DNA from: Polytrichum commune | Taxonomy: Eukaryota > Streptophyta > Polytrichopsida > Polytrichales > Polytrichaceae | Direction: 5' to 3' | DNA: 64,000 nucleotides | NCBI GenBank assembly: GCA_950295325.1 | Contig: OX485806.1 | Coordinates: 52,759,169-52,823,168 of the forward strand | Part shown: positions 35,001-45,485 of the stretch, piece by piece | How the letters are laid out: each line of letters starts with the position of its first letter | Position numbering within the stretch: position 1 is the stretch's first letter | Position numbers and translations under genes: made by a program | The notes under the pieces: generated by a model | The model's database searches: none | What the model saw: the letters and a program-made list of their open reading frames with translations, nothing else | Told to the model about the DNA's origin: nothing

Positions 35001-37632
35001 ATTGGTGGGAGTCGTCCATCCCGAAGGTCAAAGGGTTGTTATAGATTCGGGCTCGGGAAGTCTAGGTCCTAATTTTTACAATTATGGGGATAATGGGGAT
35101 TATGCCCAATGGCTAAGGGAGTACCCCGAGTCCGAGGTTGATGTAATGGTTACATTTCACCAAGTAGGCTTAGGGAGTGAATTTCCTAGTGTTAGTTTAG
35201 GAGAGGGCTCATTGTTGGAGCCATGTGAGGTGCTCACCGAGGAAGAGTGGATTAGCGGTGGGTTAACACCTTGGGTAGATGACGTGGAAGAGGGTGAGGT
35301 TAGTTTAATTCATGTAAATGGGACTCAAGAGGAGGATGTGATTATTGAGTCATCGAAATTGGAGGAGCCTTTACATTTCAAGACCACGTCTACGGGGATA
35401 GTTGTAGGTCAAGATGTGAAAGATTACCCCAATGTGCCTTCCGATTGGTATCGGAACAAAGAGGAACAAGCACATGTGTCGGAAGCGGATTGGCGGTACG
35501 TGGATGTGAAATTAAAGAATGGAAAAACCCGACAAATGAAGATGGGCTCCAAATTGGGGGAGAAAGAGGTTAGGGAGTATAGCAATTTGGTGGATGAGTT
35601 TAGTGATACTTTTGCATGGTCCTACGATGAGCTTAAGGGAATTCCTAGGGAAATGGTAGAGCACCGGATTCCTTTAATTCCGGGGGCGAGGCCAATTAGA
35701 CAAAAGGAGAGGAGGATGAATCCTCAATTGCAATTGTTGGTGAAAGCGGAATTGGAAAGGTTATTGAAGGCCGGGTTTATCAAGCCGGTGGAAATCACGG
35801 ATTGGGTTTCTCCTATGGTCTTAGTAAAGAAAAAAAATGGGAAATTAAGGGTTTGTGTCGACTATAGGAAATTGAATTCGTGCATACAAAAGGATCACTT
35901 CCCCTTACCTTTTATCACCTTGTTGCTTGAGGAGGTTGGAGGTCATTCGCGATATACCTTTATGGATGGGTATGCGGGTTATAATCAAATTTCCATAGCC
36001 CTCCAAGATATCCATAAAACGGCTTTTACTACACCTTGGGGTACTTTTGTGTGGGTAGTGATGCCATTTGGGTTATGTAATGCCCCGGCTACTTTCCAAC
36101 GATTAGTAATGTATATCTTCACCGACTTGTTGTTCAAATCCATGACCGTCTTTGTGGACGATTTTAGCACACAAAGTAATGTGGATGATCACCTACATTG
36201 TGTTAGGGAGGCATTGGTTAGGTGTAGGAAGATGAGGTTAGCATTGAACCCGGATAAGACATTTTTGGGAGTGAATAAGGGAGTGTTGTTGGGTTATGTT
36301 GTTAGTGAGAAAGGTAGAGAACCCGATCCGGATAAGATTGCGGCCATAAGCGACTTGGCAACTCCAACCAATTCCAAGGGGATCTCTAAGTTGTTAGGAC
36401 ATGTGGGATGGTACCGGGAACTTATTCCTAATTTTTCAAAGATAGCGGTGCCCATTACCCATTTGCTCAAAAAGGATGTCAAATTCGAGTGGACGGATGC
36501 TTGTCAAAAAGCCTTTGAGGAATTGCGGGATAGGTTGAGCACCTATCCGGTGTTGATACCACCCAATTGGGGTAAACCTTTTCACGTCTATTGTGATGCT
36601 AGTAATGTGGCAATAGGGAGTGCGCTTTGTCAAGCAACGGGAGAAAAAGAGAAGGATCAACCTATAGCTTATGCGAGTAAGCAATTGACCCCCGCCGAAA
36701 GAAACTACTCTACAACGGAGAGGGAGTGCCTAGCCATGGTGTTTTCCGTTAAAAAGTTTAGGCATTACTTCATGTGCAACCCGGTTGTATTTTTTGTTGA
36801 CCACATGGCTATCAAGTATCTAATTAACAAGGCGGAGTTAAGTGGTAGGTTAGCTAGGTGGGTTTTGTTATTAGAAGAATTCGACTACACGGTGGAATAT
36901 AAACCGGGTCGTATGCATTTACAAGCGGACCACTTGTCTAGGTTGTCGGAGGAGATAGGAAAAAATCCGGTAAATGATATGTTAGTAGATGATAGCCTCT
37001 TTGTGGTCACTTCTACACCGGAGTGGTATGCGGGCATAGTGGAATTTCTAACAACCCACAAGTTGCCCAAAGAGTGGACAAAAGAAGAGAGAAGGAAGGT
37101 GAGGGTAAATAGTAGGCAATTTGTTGTAGTGGGCCATAGGTTGTTTAGAAGGGGGTCCGATGGTATTTTACGACGATGCGTGTCAAAAACGGAGGTTGAA
37201 GCGATTTTAATCGCTTGCCACGATAGCGCTTGCGGCGGTCACTTCTCGGGTCAACTCACCGGGCAAAAAATACTTAGAGCGGGCTACTTTTGGCCTACAC
37301 TATTTAAGGACGCCCATGACTATGTAAGGAAATGCGACGCTTGCCAACGGTATGCCCGAAACGACCTTAGAATGGAGATGCCTTTACATGTATCATTACC
37401 CTTAATTCCTTTCGAAAAATGGGGCATCGACTATGTGGGTGAGGTCCATCCCCAATCTTCAAAAGGAATGAAATATATTGTGGTGGCAACCGAGTACCTC
37501 ACCAAGTGGGCGGAAGCCAAAGCGGTGAAGACCGACACGGCGGAACACGCGGCAACATTTATGTACGAAAACATAATTTCGCGGTTCGGGGTGCCGAAGA
37601 TCCTAGTAAGCGATAGGGGTACTCACTTTTGA
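32032..37632 (+). CDS. Gypsy gag-pol polyprotein (1866 aa, ends inside integrase)
   Basis: This frame encodes capsid and enzymes for retrotransposition. A proline-rich PPIPPIPPI run lies near residue 115. The retrotransposon gag fold spans about 160-285 (WLVWFPTTLEGEAYEWY). A CCHC knuckle CVQCGQPGHTRQFC starts at residue 432 and a variant CSNCGGSHPSDTC at 517. The protease active site is DGGSS at 852. Reverse transcriptase runs about 1220-1420 with Asp 1312 (FMDGYAGYNQI) and FVDDF at 1374-1378. RNase H starts near 1515 (DASNVAIGSAL, Asp 1522). The integrase zinc region and the first two catalytic acids, Asp 1800 (WGIDYVG) and Asp 1861 (VSDRGTHF), are present. The frame ends at TGA 37630-37632, before the catalytic Glu, because a T run has one base too few. 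All other domains look intact. Confidence 0.95.
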   Translation: MQGRTRSQKPSLIVGLEKSTRKRRSSKISDRLEQDNVRIESCLNVEPRTRSILDTLELGAQLEEEITPSKLSGETSSENYTLREEFPVEVDRGLLNSSPVTMAEERGMDPPPIPPIPPIPPIPPIDPLVRPRGLPIVVPQNLAAMDMPSHLPKFYGTKDEDPSRHMERYIERLASFLITDPGYWLVWFPTTLEGEAYEWYRDHAEGHFRGWEQLQREFLNEFRPEVGQSTALRALSSLKQGREEEISAYIRRFDLVCTRFVGTMLNDDTLKQFFIQGFFKSGTIRGVLERNPLTLADAKRAARDIENLDKDHERLWRREDELIPQFIPIRPRVVAVEPAKYENQIPYAIVDTGPRPLAVREPAPLLALPAPRTDPHLEEVERRLGASQLGFQEAMIKQMQSLTDQMSLMIRSQQPGPPPPVESGRHSSGLWCVQCGQPGHTRQFCRSGQNRDQRGNGNPPQQNQRGQAPPHYGNGSNRGPQPRGQGGQNLEKKEFHPFCGRWHAQGQCWSEGQEFNCSNCGGSHPSDTCRQPDKIINVPYPVANPQQQARDNMRGARPQGVPANELRPPNLYYDHSNARQTFHPPAGLQTTTGYIPIQNRQGVPPNGSNGRQAPPTDPGPSNSQDVRFMDGVLEATCDDMLPLPTRIGEEQSQWPPHTNAITYELVKGKGVVEEAPALAVTTRARRGDAPLEVGIGEQGNYSSDEEINLSELDRVARRATKDVERENIILQDRERTNAVHDLDNSDVGEWEGPGVPVDEFDVVGNSKVERSTGYDLWADLSTLKADITFGQLLEISPTARKTLKEGMPVHKRMRKVKAKIAARIQSQGGRDVKAIEIEVVIVDKVVPNVLVDGGSSLNILPEDTMKKLGLGLTGPSPLVINMANQSSTTPLGMIKDCRMTTGGEEYLVTFHVIKMHSNKDTFPILLGRPWLRMANAMVNWGGPKPSITYGPEGNRVIVSIGSLEGWMKKEMYLPLEKEIDDLNENEIGKALVGVVHPEGQRVVIDSGSGSLGPNFYNYGDNGDYAQWLREYPESEVDVMVTFHQVGLGSEFPSVSLGEGSLLEPCEVLTEEEWISGGLTPWVDDVEEGEVSLIHVNGTQEEDVIIESSKLEEPLHFKTTSTGIVVGQDVKDYPNVPSDWYRNKEEQAHVSEADWRYVDVKLKNGKTRQMKMGSKLGEKEVREYSNLVDEFSDTFAWSYDELKGIPREMVEHRIPLIPGARPIRQKERRMNPQLQLLVKAELERLLKAGFIKPVEITDWVSPMVLVKKKNGKLRVCVDYRKLNSCIQKDHFPLPFITLLLEEVGGHSRYTFMDGYAGYNQISIALQDIHKTAFTTPWGTFVWVVMPFGLCNAPATFQRLVMYIFTDLLFKSMTVFVDDFSTQSNVDDHLHCVREALVRCRKMRLALNPDKTFLGVNKGVLLGYVVSEKGREPDPDKIAAISDLATPTNSKGISKLLGHVGWYRELIPNFSKIAVPITHLLKKDVKFEWTDACQKAFEELRDRLSTYPVLIPPNWGKPFHVYCDASNVAIGSALCQATGEKEKDQPIAYASKQLTPAERNYSTTERECLAMVFSVKKFRHYFMCNPVVFFVDHMAIKYLINKAELSGRLARWVLLLEEFDYTVEYKPGRMHLQADHLSRLSEEIGKNPVNDMLVDDSLFVVTSTPEWYAGIVEFLTTHKLPKEWTKEERRKVRVNSRQFVVVGHRLFRRGSDGILRRCVSKTEVEAILIACHDSACGGHFSGQLTGQKILRAGYFWPTLFKDAHDYVRKCDACQRYARNDLRMEMPLHVSLPLIPFEKWGIDYVGEVHPQSSKGMKYIVVATEYLTKWAEAKAVKTDTAEHAATFMYENIISRFGVPKILVSDRGTHF

Positions 37633-38270
37633 ATGACTTGATTCGAGAGATGACAGAGAAATTTAAAATTGATCACCGGAAGACTACTCCCTACCACCCA
37701 CAAACCAATGGACAAACGGAAAGGGTTAACGGAATTTTGGTGAGTATACTACGCAAGACGGTTATAGACTCGAAGCGGGATTGGGATACGAAACTAACGG
37801 CGGCACTTTGGGCATACCGTACAACCTATAAGGTAACTACGCGTGCTACACCATTTTCCTTAGTCTATGATCTTGAAGCGACACTACCAATCGAATATGA
37901 AGTCGAGTCACTTAGGGTGGCCGTGAGTACGAGACTTACCGAAAGTCAATCCTTACGAAATCGCCTAACCGATTTGGAAGCACTTGACGAAGGGAGGAGA
38001 ATGGCGGCTCAACATATTGAGGCAATCCAAAGAAGGAGAAAGATTACTTTCGACAAACGACATAAGAGAAGGGCCCTAACACCGGGAATGATGGTCATGA
38101 TTCAAGACGCACGAAAGCTTGAATTTCCGGCGAAATTCAATGCGGTATGGTTAGGACCTTACCTTGTCTATGAGGTCTTTCCTAATAATTCAATTCAATT
38201 GGAAACGTTGAATGGTGAGCTCTTTCCTACCCGTACATCGGGAAGTAGATGTAAGGAGTACCGAGCTTGA
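37629..38270 (+). CDS. Gypsy integrase C-terminal part, -1 frame
   Basis: The frame continues the integrase core exactly where the previous one stops: NDLIREMTEKFKIDHRKTTP, then YHPQTNGQTERVNGI, with the third catalytic acid Glu at residue 31 here. The C-terminal part has the GPY/F-type module (AVWLGPYLVYEVFPNNSIQL) and no chromodomain. There is no true ATG at its start, so it is not an independent gene: it is reached only by a -1 shift or by restoring one T. It ends at TGA 38268-38270, 61 bases before the 3' LTR. Confidence 0.9.
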   Translation: MNDLIREMTEKFKIDHRKTTPYHPQTNGQTERVNGILVSILRKTVIDSKRDWDTKLTAALWAYRTTYKVTTRATPFSLVYDLEATLPIEYEVESLRVAVSTRLTESQSLRNRLTDLEALDEGRRMAAQHIEAIQRRRKITFDKRHKRRALTPGMMVMIQDARKLEFPAKFNAVWLGPYLVYEVFPNNSIQLETLNGELFPTRTSGSRCKEYRA

Positions 38271-38331
38271 CTAGTCAACTTACCCTTGGAGCAAGAGATG
38301 TTTGGATTCATCCCCCGATGGTCGCCAATTA

Positions 38332-40301
38332 TGTGAGCCCAAAAGGGTGCCCACATTTAGTCTTAGACCCTTGAAACGTTAGTTGATGCACTTTGAAGTA
38401 GCATGTTACTTCACAAAAATATAAAAAGAGTGAAATGTTAGTCTTAGAAGTACCATGTTGTAAGAGGCTAGGATGTGAGTTGTTATTGTGTTTTTACCTT
38501 CGGAAGGATTTGAGTGAATGAGGATAGGTAAGGAGAACTTGGATTGAGTAGTTAGTGAGTAGGTTAGTACAAATGGATGGAGACAACCAAAGTGACTCAA
38601 GAGGCAAGTGCATTCGAATTGGGATGAATGGAGGATCACATGGAGCGCACAAGTGGACCACCTCATCATGGCCACTTAATGGGGAAGGCCCAAGGAAGAA
38701 TGCAAGGTGGAGGATAAGCAAATTCTCAAAGCACCAATCAAATCACGAGTTAAGCATCGTGGTTTGAATTAAGTGGTGAGCGACGATTTGGGAAAGTAAG
38801 GGGAGAAAGTTATGGCGGCGGAAAGCGAAGGAGGCTAAGTTTGGGTTGAAGCATCCCAAGTTTGGTAAAGTGTGGTAGGTAGAAAGCCAAGGCTAGTTAA
38901 ATGTTCGAATTAGGATCCTTGTTGATCATTTGAGGGAGGAAGGCTTAGAAGATAGGATTGGCGCCTACTAAGTAGGAGGAAATCTCAAGGGCTTATCGTG
39001 AGCCTTGAGGGTGCTCACCCCCTCAAGCTTACTATATAATCCCTCATTCTTCCCTCACTCATCCTCTCTTTCCTTTGTGCTCCAAGGCACCCCACGAGTT
39101 ATAAGTGTGGGTGTGGGAAGCCATATTGGAGCACATGTGTGTGCTTAGTTTTTAGTTTGAGAGCCAAGGCTTGTTAGCCTTGAAGAGGGCTTGACCTCTT
39201 GGTAGAATTAGTGTTGACGTGAAGGATTTTAAAGTTAATTCATGATTCCAATTTGTGGTACTTAAAGTTCATGTTTTGAATACACGTGGTTGCAAGTTCC
39301 ATGTTTAAGAGTTGAGCACTTGATGTTGTGATGAGTGCAAAAATATACTTGTGTGGATTAGTTAGTCTTAGTGAAGTTAGGAAATTCTCTCTCCCCCTCT
39401 CCTCTCTAGGATTTTAGGATTTTAGGATTAGAGAAGAATTGTGTGATTAGAAAGGGGTTGTTAGTAGAATTAGGAAAATTAGGTAGGAAGATTAGTTAAG
39501 GGCTTGAATAATTAGTGAGGTAGTTGGGGATTACAACTACAAAGTCGTGGGTTCATGAAGGAGCTGGGTTTATGAAGGAGCTGGGTTTGTTTAGTTAGAA
39601 AGTAAAGAGCTGGGTTTATGAAGGAGCTGGGTTTGTTTAGTTAGAAAGTAAAGAGCTGGGTTTATGAAGGAGCTGGGTTTGTTTAGTTAGAAAGTAAAGA
39701 GCTGGGTTTATGAAGGACCTGAGTTTGTTTAGTTAGAAGCTAAGGAGCTGGGTTCATGAAGGAGCTGGGTTCATGAAGGAGCTGGGTTTATGAAGGAGCT
39801 GGGTTTATGAAGGAGCTAGGTTTATGTAATTAGAAAGTAAAGAGATGGGTTCATGAAGGAGCTTAGTAGATAGCCTACCTAATTAGCTCATAGACAAGTA
39901 GTTAGTTACATTATGCTAGTTAGTGTTATGGTGGCTTTCACAAGTAAATGTATTTGAGATTGACTATAGAGAATAGTGTTTTTTTTAACACTTGCATCCT
40001 CTCTTTAAAAATAAACCACGTGCACAGATTAATGGAGAATGTGGAGCACTCTCGCGATGGCAAGACAAAGGAAGCAAAGACCAAAGGTGCGAGGGAGAGA
40101 TTGACATAAGTCACATAAGTATTTCTTAATACTTAAAGGCTTATGTACGGTATGGAGACACCAATTAAATCCAAGACCACTTGAAGGGTGAACCTTGCAC
40201 TATGGACTCATCCAAGTCCAAATCTAATACCGCGGAGGAATGTGAGCCCAAACCCACTGCTCGGACTACGGACGCTTAAGGGTGGGGGGTTTGGCCTCAC
40301 A
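38332..40301 (+). repeat. 3' LTR of the Gypsy element
   Basis: Aligned to the 5' LTR with a constant 9180-bp offset; three single-base differences. The sequence just upstream (CGATGGTCGCCAATTATG) is not a purine tract; the nearest purine-rich run is GGAGCAAGAGATG at about 38288-38300. Confidence 0.97.
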
Positions 40302-40660
40302 GTCCCTCTTCCTTCTATGCACGTTTCCTCCTTCTTCTTAAGTTTTCTTCGTCTCCTCTGTGTTGAATTGTTGAAACTCGTACCTACCTCTCTGTTTTTC
40401 CACTTCTTTCCTGGATCGATTGTGGAGACTATATTTTGGTCTGGTTCTTTCATGTGTACGTTCTAGTTCCCCTCTCTTGCTCTCTTTTGTGCTCTCTACT
40501 CTCTGGGCATACCTCTCCTTCACTAACAAAATGACCCCTCACCTACCTCTCATACCAATATAGTACCACTGTTGAAAGTTTAGGGTTTCTAATTGTCTGG
40601 TCGCCTTGCCTCGTATTTCTTTTTTTGGATTTTTTTTCTTATTCATGTGTCTCTTTGTCC

Positions 40661-43600
40661 ATGGCTTCCTCATCCACAATGCCATGTTTATCAGAAATGG
40701 TTGAACTCCGTGCCAATGGCGTCGGGATCCCCCTTCTTTTCCCCATAGATGCGAACGGTTTTGCATCTATATTTTTCCTTCACATTAGTATGAGGTTTTT
40801 GTTACAAAATAATACAATATGGGTCGTACGCAAGATTCATGATAATGCTACTTCTCTTTTGTCATTGACCATCCGTGAGAATTCTAGGGTTGCCGACAAC
40901 GGATCATCAGTGTGGGAACTTTGCGCTTGTAAATACAGAGTGTATGGACTCCCACATTCTTGCTCCAATGTATCCACGAAAATCCGTACCCGTCCCCATT
41001 CATCTTCTTCCATTTTAAACACTCCTCCCGTGGTCAAAGTTAAGATTGAACCTGGTATACACACTGTCATACATCTTTAAGATTCCTCTGATGGTGATGA
41101 GCCCTCTCTATCCACTCCCATTCTCAAGCCATCCCCTTCCTCCCTCAATTCCCCCTTTCTGACCCCCCCTCGTAGGCCTTCAACCTTTATGTCATTTTCC
41201 TCCATCCCCTGCTAAATCATCCATTTCCATTCTTCAATGCCTACGTTCTCTTGCTTCCATGCCTGGTACGAGGAACATCCTCAAGAAGCTAGATTATGAC
41301 ACTTTGCAAATTGAAGAGGTCAATTTCTTCCCACCTCGCTTTGATGGGAATCGGATGTTTTTCCTCCCTCCCGTTGGTGTCTTTTCCTCTCATACCAATG
41401 CCAAATCCATGGACGTCATGGACATACGCTATGACGGCCATGTCTGGACCAAAACCCAAACCACCAACATTAGCAATGACTTTGGCCTTGTTTTTCATTC
41501 CTCCACCTGCGTTGGCCACCTCGAGTGCCAAAATCCTCTTTGCGACTACCTCCAACGTGTTCATCGTACCTCCTCAGTCAATGATACTGAATTCAATGGA
41601 TTTACCAAGGACATTTTTCCAGTTGGTGGTCCCGTGCCTACCTCCTCTACTCTAGTGTGCAAGATCTGCAAGGAGCCACCCAAATGCATTGCACCCTGCG
41701 TTGCCAAAATCTTCTACGTCCATGGCAACGACACCACTCAACGGGCGTGCATTCATCTTGGCAATCATCGTCACCCCGTCAAGGTCGGCAACTGCAGGGA
41801 TAGACGCCAGCGCATCGACGCCCTAATTGAGGAGCACGTCAAGCGAACGCCCCAAGCCACTCATAGCAAAATCGTTCTTGAGGCCAGCAAGGACCTTGTG
41901 GGTGAGTTCCTCCTCCGCAATGATAGTGATCCTCATCAACTTCTTTCCTTAATAGAACTTGAGCCCGTTTTTTATTGTTGCAAGGAGTTGAATTCCCCCC
42001 ACCTCCGAAACAAGGTTACCACCTTCAAATACTTGCGTAGGCTAGGAGTTATGGATGGCATCGCCAAGCTTAGAGGTGTCAGCACCTGGGCCGATGTCCA
42101 GCGGAATCAATTCCCAGGCCAGGGTGACGAAACGGACAAAGTTTTTGTTTTCAAGATGTCCAAGGTCGGCCCTGGTAGTGGGGTCGACTTGGTTAAGCGC
42201 ATGCAACCTGGTGGGGATCTCGAGCATGCTTGGATCATATCCGACCATGTCAAACGCGTCACCAAGTGGACCACCATGGCCTACCACGTATACGACGAAA
42301 CCTACCAGCGCGTCATGACCATCGCTTGCTGCGACTTCCAATCCGAGGACAAGGATGCTCAAGTGCATTTCTGGCATAACCTCAAGCTTGCCATGGAATC
42401 CCCAAGCCTCACTTCAAAGGCTTCATGGCGGACAATGCGCAAGCCAATTGGAATGTTGTCATGATTGTCTACGGGTCCGGTGATCCAAAGGTTCCCATCG
42501 ATGGGCATGAGAGAACTTGCTACTTCCATTGGACACAGTTTTTGCATAAATACACCAAACTCTATATCAAGCACGACTTGCAAGACCAACACAAGCGTCT
42601 CTGCCTCCAGTATCGCGACGCATCCTCTATGCAGGAAGCTGAGACAAGGTACCTCGCCATCAAGGCCTGGTGGGCTTCGTCTAACTGCACCTCCGAGAAT
42701 GGACTGAAACACCTCCAACTTTGGCTTGCCTTCTCGCACTTCCGCTATCGGCAATGGGGTGGTTTCATGGAATTGGTGCGTCTTTACTGTTATTACTTCT
42801 TGTTTTTTGTTTTAAATTTAATTTTCCCAAACTTTGTTTATTTCTCACACTGCCATTTCATTGGTAGGAGAAAATCATGACCGCCGAGGAATTTGCACAA
42901 ATGCCCAATTGCAACCTTGCCTAATCCATTCACAACAAATAGCTTCAAGCGTCCGGCAACAAAGGTGGCAATTTATACATGGCCACTGTGGATGACTACA
43001 TTCGAATATTCCTCCAAGTTGTGGCGTTGGGGGTGATGGCCCTAGCAAAGAAGAACTCAAGCTTCAATGTGCTCAACGTCGTGCTCAATGTACCGGTGAC
43101 CCCGCTGTTCTACAGAAGGTTCTCCTCGATATGCCCGGGAGGGACAAATTCTGCACCCGTAGTCCCCACCTCGAGGGTGCAGAGATATTCGGCTTGCAAA
43201 AATGCAAGCCCAACACTCCCACTGGAGACGACGATAAAACCCACCGCCCCGACACCATCAACTTCTCTCGCCCTCGTGTCGCTCAGAGAACCACAAGATT
43301 TCATGCTTCACCTTTGCCTACCATCGTCGAGGAAACCTCTCCGTCTGTGCTAGAGGTTCCACCACCCCCTCCTACTGGTCTGGATTTTCGTCGGGTCACT
43401 GCTGTTCAAGAATCCAAAGTGGACGAGAAGCTCTGGCGTATTTCTCGCGTTCCTTACAATTCCTCCAAGGCATGTTGGGCCATGCATGTTGTCACCAAAA
43501 AGAAATGAACTGCAAAAATCGTCTCCAACTCCAAGAGCACCCTTGCTTCTCCAAGTGGGTCGACAAATTCTCTGCTGACCAAGAACGACCTCCAATCCCT

Positions 43601-44197
43601 CCCGTGTGGTCTGTCAAGCTTGGTACCAACCTCACTCGTCCGGAGATCCTCAAGCTTCAAAATGCCGACTTTCAGCTCCCGCAGAAAGAACGCATCACGC
43701 CCACTCGCCTCTTTAACACATCCGTTCCTCCCCTGGACTTCTCCGGCGTGGATGTTCCAGCCAACGCAGACGCTTATCTTTCTTGCAGGCAGTCCAAATC
43801 TACCAGACGGTTTGCCACCGCACCATCAACAAAACAAATGCAGATTGTGGCATCTGCACGAGCTATGGACGGGACCATCTTGAAGGTCACCATGATTCCA
43901 CATCCTGGATTTGGTTGTGTGATCATATTGTAGTCCAAGCCTGAACATACACAATCCATTTACCAACTCACCATAAATTCTCTGTCCAAGTGTAATTGCC
44001 CGGCCTTCAAGGATATGATATTAAAATTTGGCCGCAAACGAAATTCGTTCATGCATTGTAAGCACCTCTACTTCATCTTTGTCAAGGTCTCTAATGTAGA
44101 CCTGGACGTTGACTTGTTCATTTACGCCCCAACATTTAGCTTCAATGAGGTCAATCTCATCCTCGAAGGGGGCCTCTTGATACAATCTACTTCCTAG
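40661..44197 (+). pseudogene. Element B transposase, MULE-like with SWIM zinc finger, broken
   Basis: The first ATG (40661) begins MASSSTMPCLSEMVELRANG. The frame breaks near 41080-41190, then stays open from about 41190 to 42404, shifts near 42405-42425, and passes a 92-bp GT-AG intron at 42776-42867. A Cys/His-rich region (CVGHLECQNPLCDYL, CKICKEPPKCIAPC) precedes the catalytic core. Core landmarks are TIACCDFQSED (Asp near 42332), GFMADNAQANW (Asp 42431-42433) and ERTCYFHWTQFL, which match the D...D...CxxH spacing of MULE transposases. A SWIM finger follows: CNC at 43991-43999 and CKH at 44057-44065. The tail FIYAPTFSFNEVNLILEGGLL ends at a TAG. At least three frame changes and a stop at 43931-43933 make it inactive. 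A roughly 120-bp piece near 43545 is missing relative to the element A copy. Confidence 0.78.
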
Positions 44198-45459
44198 AAT
44201 TCCTCTTAGCCTAGCATTATATTGTGCCCTCATAGATATGGCCATTTCTGGACCTCATGTGAATTCATAATTGTTTGCTATAATAAATAAAATCTCATGG
44301 ATTATTTTTATTCCTTTCAAATGTTGTATTACAATACTCAATTGTGTTATGTGTCATTCGCCCGGTTGAGCACTATATATTCAATTTGGAGGTGTTTCAT
44401 ATGTCTACCAACTCTACTTCTGTGTTGCCAATCTCCTAGATGATTCGGACTTCATTTTATCGTCCCTTCTTGATCGAGGTGGACCCGGTCGAAGCAAATC
44501 AATGTACGAAACCGTTTTATCCCTCATTCGATCATTCAATGGACGATAATGCGGCGATAATCCTCTCATCCTATCGCGAAACGACAAAGACCTCGAAGAT
44601 TCACCTACTACCTTGACTTCCTGCTCCGTGTCGATTGTTTTTTCTTCATTCAAATCAGCTGCATCATTTGCCTCATTATTCATGCACCTTGTTTCATCCT
44701 TCTCCTGCACATCAGCTCGCCTTTTATCATTTTTTGCATATCATTTCTGTTCCTCCTGCATCCTCCACCTCTAGGTTTGTGTGGACTGCGAGAATGGAAT
44801 CAGCTCGTAGTTATCATTATATCGATTTGCAGCACCTATGTCATGTTCCGGCGATGAATTAAAAGAAACATGCGGATATCCTAGACTTGTAATATCTTTC
44901 TCCCATCCTAGGCCAGCAAACATGTCTCTCTCCTCTCCCATTGTGTGCATGTGTCTCCACATTCATATTGGGTATGAGTCTAAATTATGTCCTCATATAT
45001 ATTCAGCTCAAGATAATTTCTTCGACCACAAACAATAATTGTTGCAGTCCAAGCTCTAGAGTTGACTCACACATAGGACAAAGACAAAAATGATGGAATA
45101 AGAACGAAGCAAGTTGGTTGCCCTTTGTATTTTGATTGACTCATTCTTCAATTATACCAATCTCATTAAAACTTTTTCATTTATTATTTCTTCAAATCAA
45201 CATTGGTTTTTATCATTTACTTATCTATTCTATCACAATTTTCCTATCATTTTAACACTTCACGGTTTCCAAACTCAATGAAACCATTTCAAATTCAGGG
45301 TTTTTTTATTCATTTTATGACCTAAACATTCCACGGAAATATGTCACATTTTTTACTATTTTGGGGGAAATATAGAATATTCTGGGTATATCCGAATCTT
45401 TTTGAAAATGTTTCTAAATTTAGTCTAGGAAGTTTATTATTTTTACTTCCCCTGTGCTC
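44198..45459. other. Right subterminal region of element B, with open minus-strand frames
   Basis: After the transposase stop this AT-rich region has two minus-strand open frames, 44710-44414 (98 codons, charged, with SLSFRDRMRGLSPHYRPLND) and 44962-44771 (63 codons, DMFAGLGWEKDITSLGYPHV). Both read like protein rather than noise, but I know no relatives, see no clear splice link, and the transposase 3' UTR is equally possible. Confidence 0.35.
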
Positions 45460-45485
45460 TCCGCTCTCCAAATCTCCGCTCACAT
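45460..45485 (-). repeat. Right terminal inverted repeat core of element B
   Basis: Read on the minus strand it is ATGTGAGCGGAGATTTGGAG then AGCGGA, matching the left end at 20285-20316 with small gaps. About a dozen bases remain between it and the resumed 70-bp array. Confidence 0.6.

Larger units (their letters stand above)
29152..40301 (+). mobile_element. Complete young Gypsy LTR retrotransposon
   Basis: An 11,150-bp element with two 1970-bp LTRs (29152-31121 and 38332-40301), one gag-pol frame plus an integrase continuation, and a perfect GTCCC target duplication at 29147-29151 and 40302-40306. Line-by-line comparison finds three LTR differences, all transitions (29384/38564, 31045/40225, 31079/40259), about 0.15 percent, so the insertion is recent. 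Domain order gag, protease, RT, RNase H, integrase is Gypsy. The VDGGSS protease, FMDGYAGYNQI and GRLARW...LLLEEFDY signatures and absence of a chromodomain point to the non-chromovirus Tat/Athila side; the exact lineage is unsure. The element cut the leader of the element B transposase. Confidence 0.97.

Noticed and set aside
41289-43660. Several minus-strand frames of 60-131 codons opposite the transposase
   Set aside because: The plus-strand translation shows family landmarks (DDE-type motifs, CxxH, SWIM); the minus frames mirror it.
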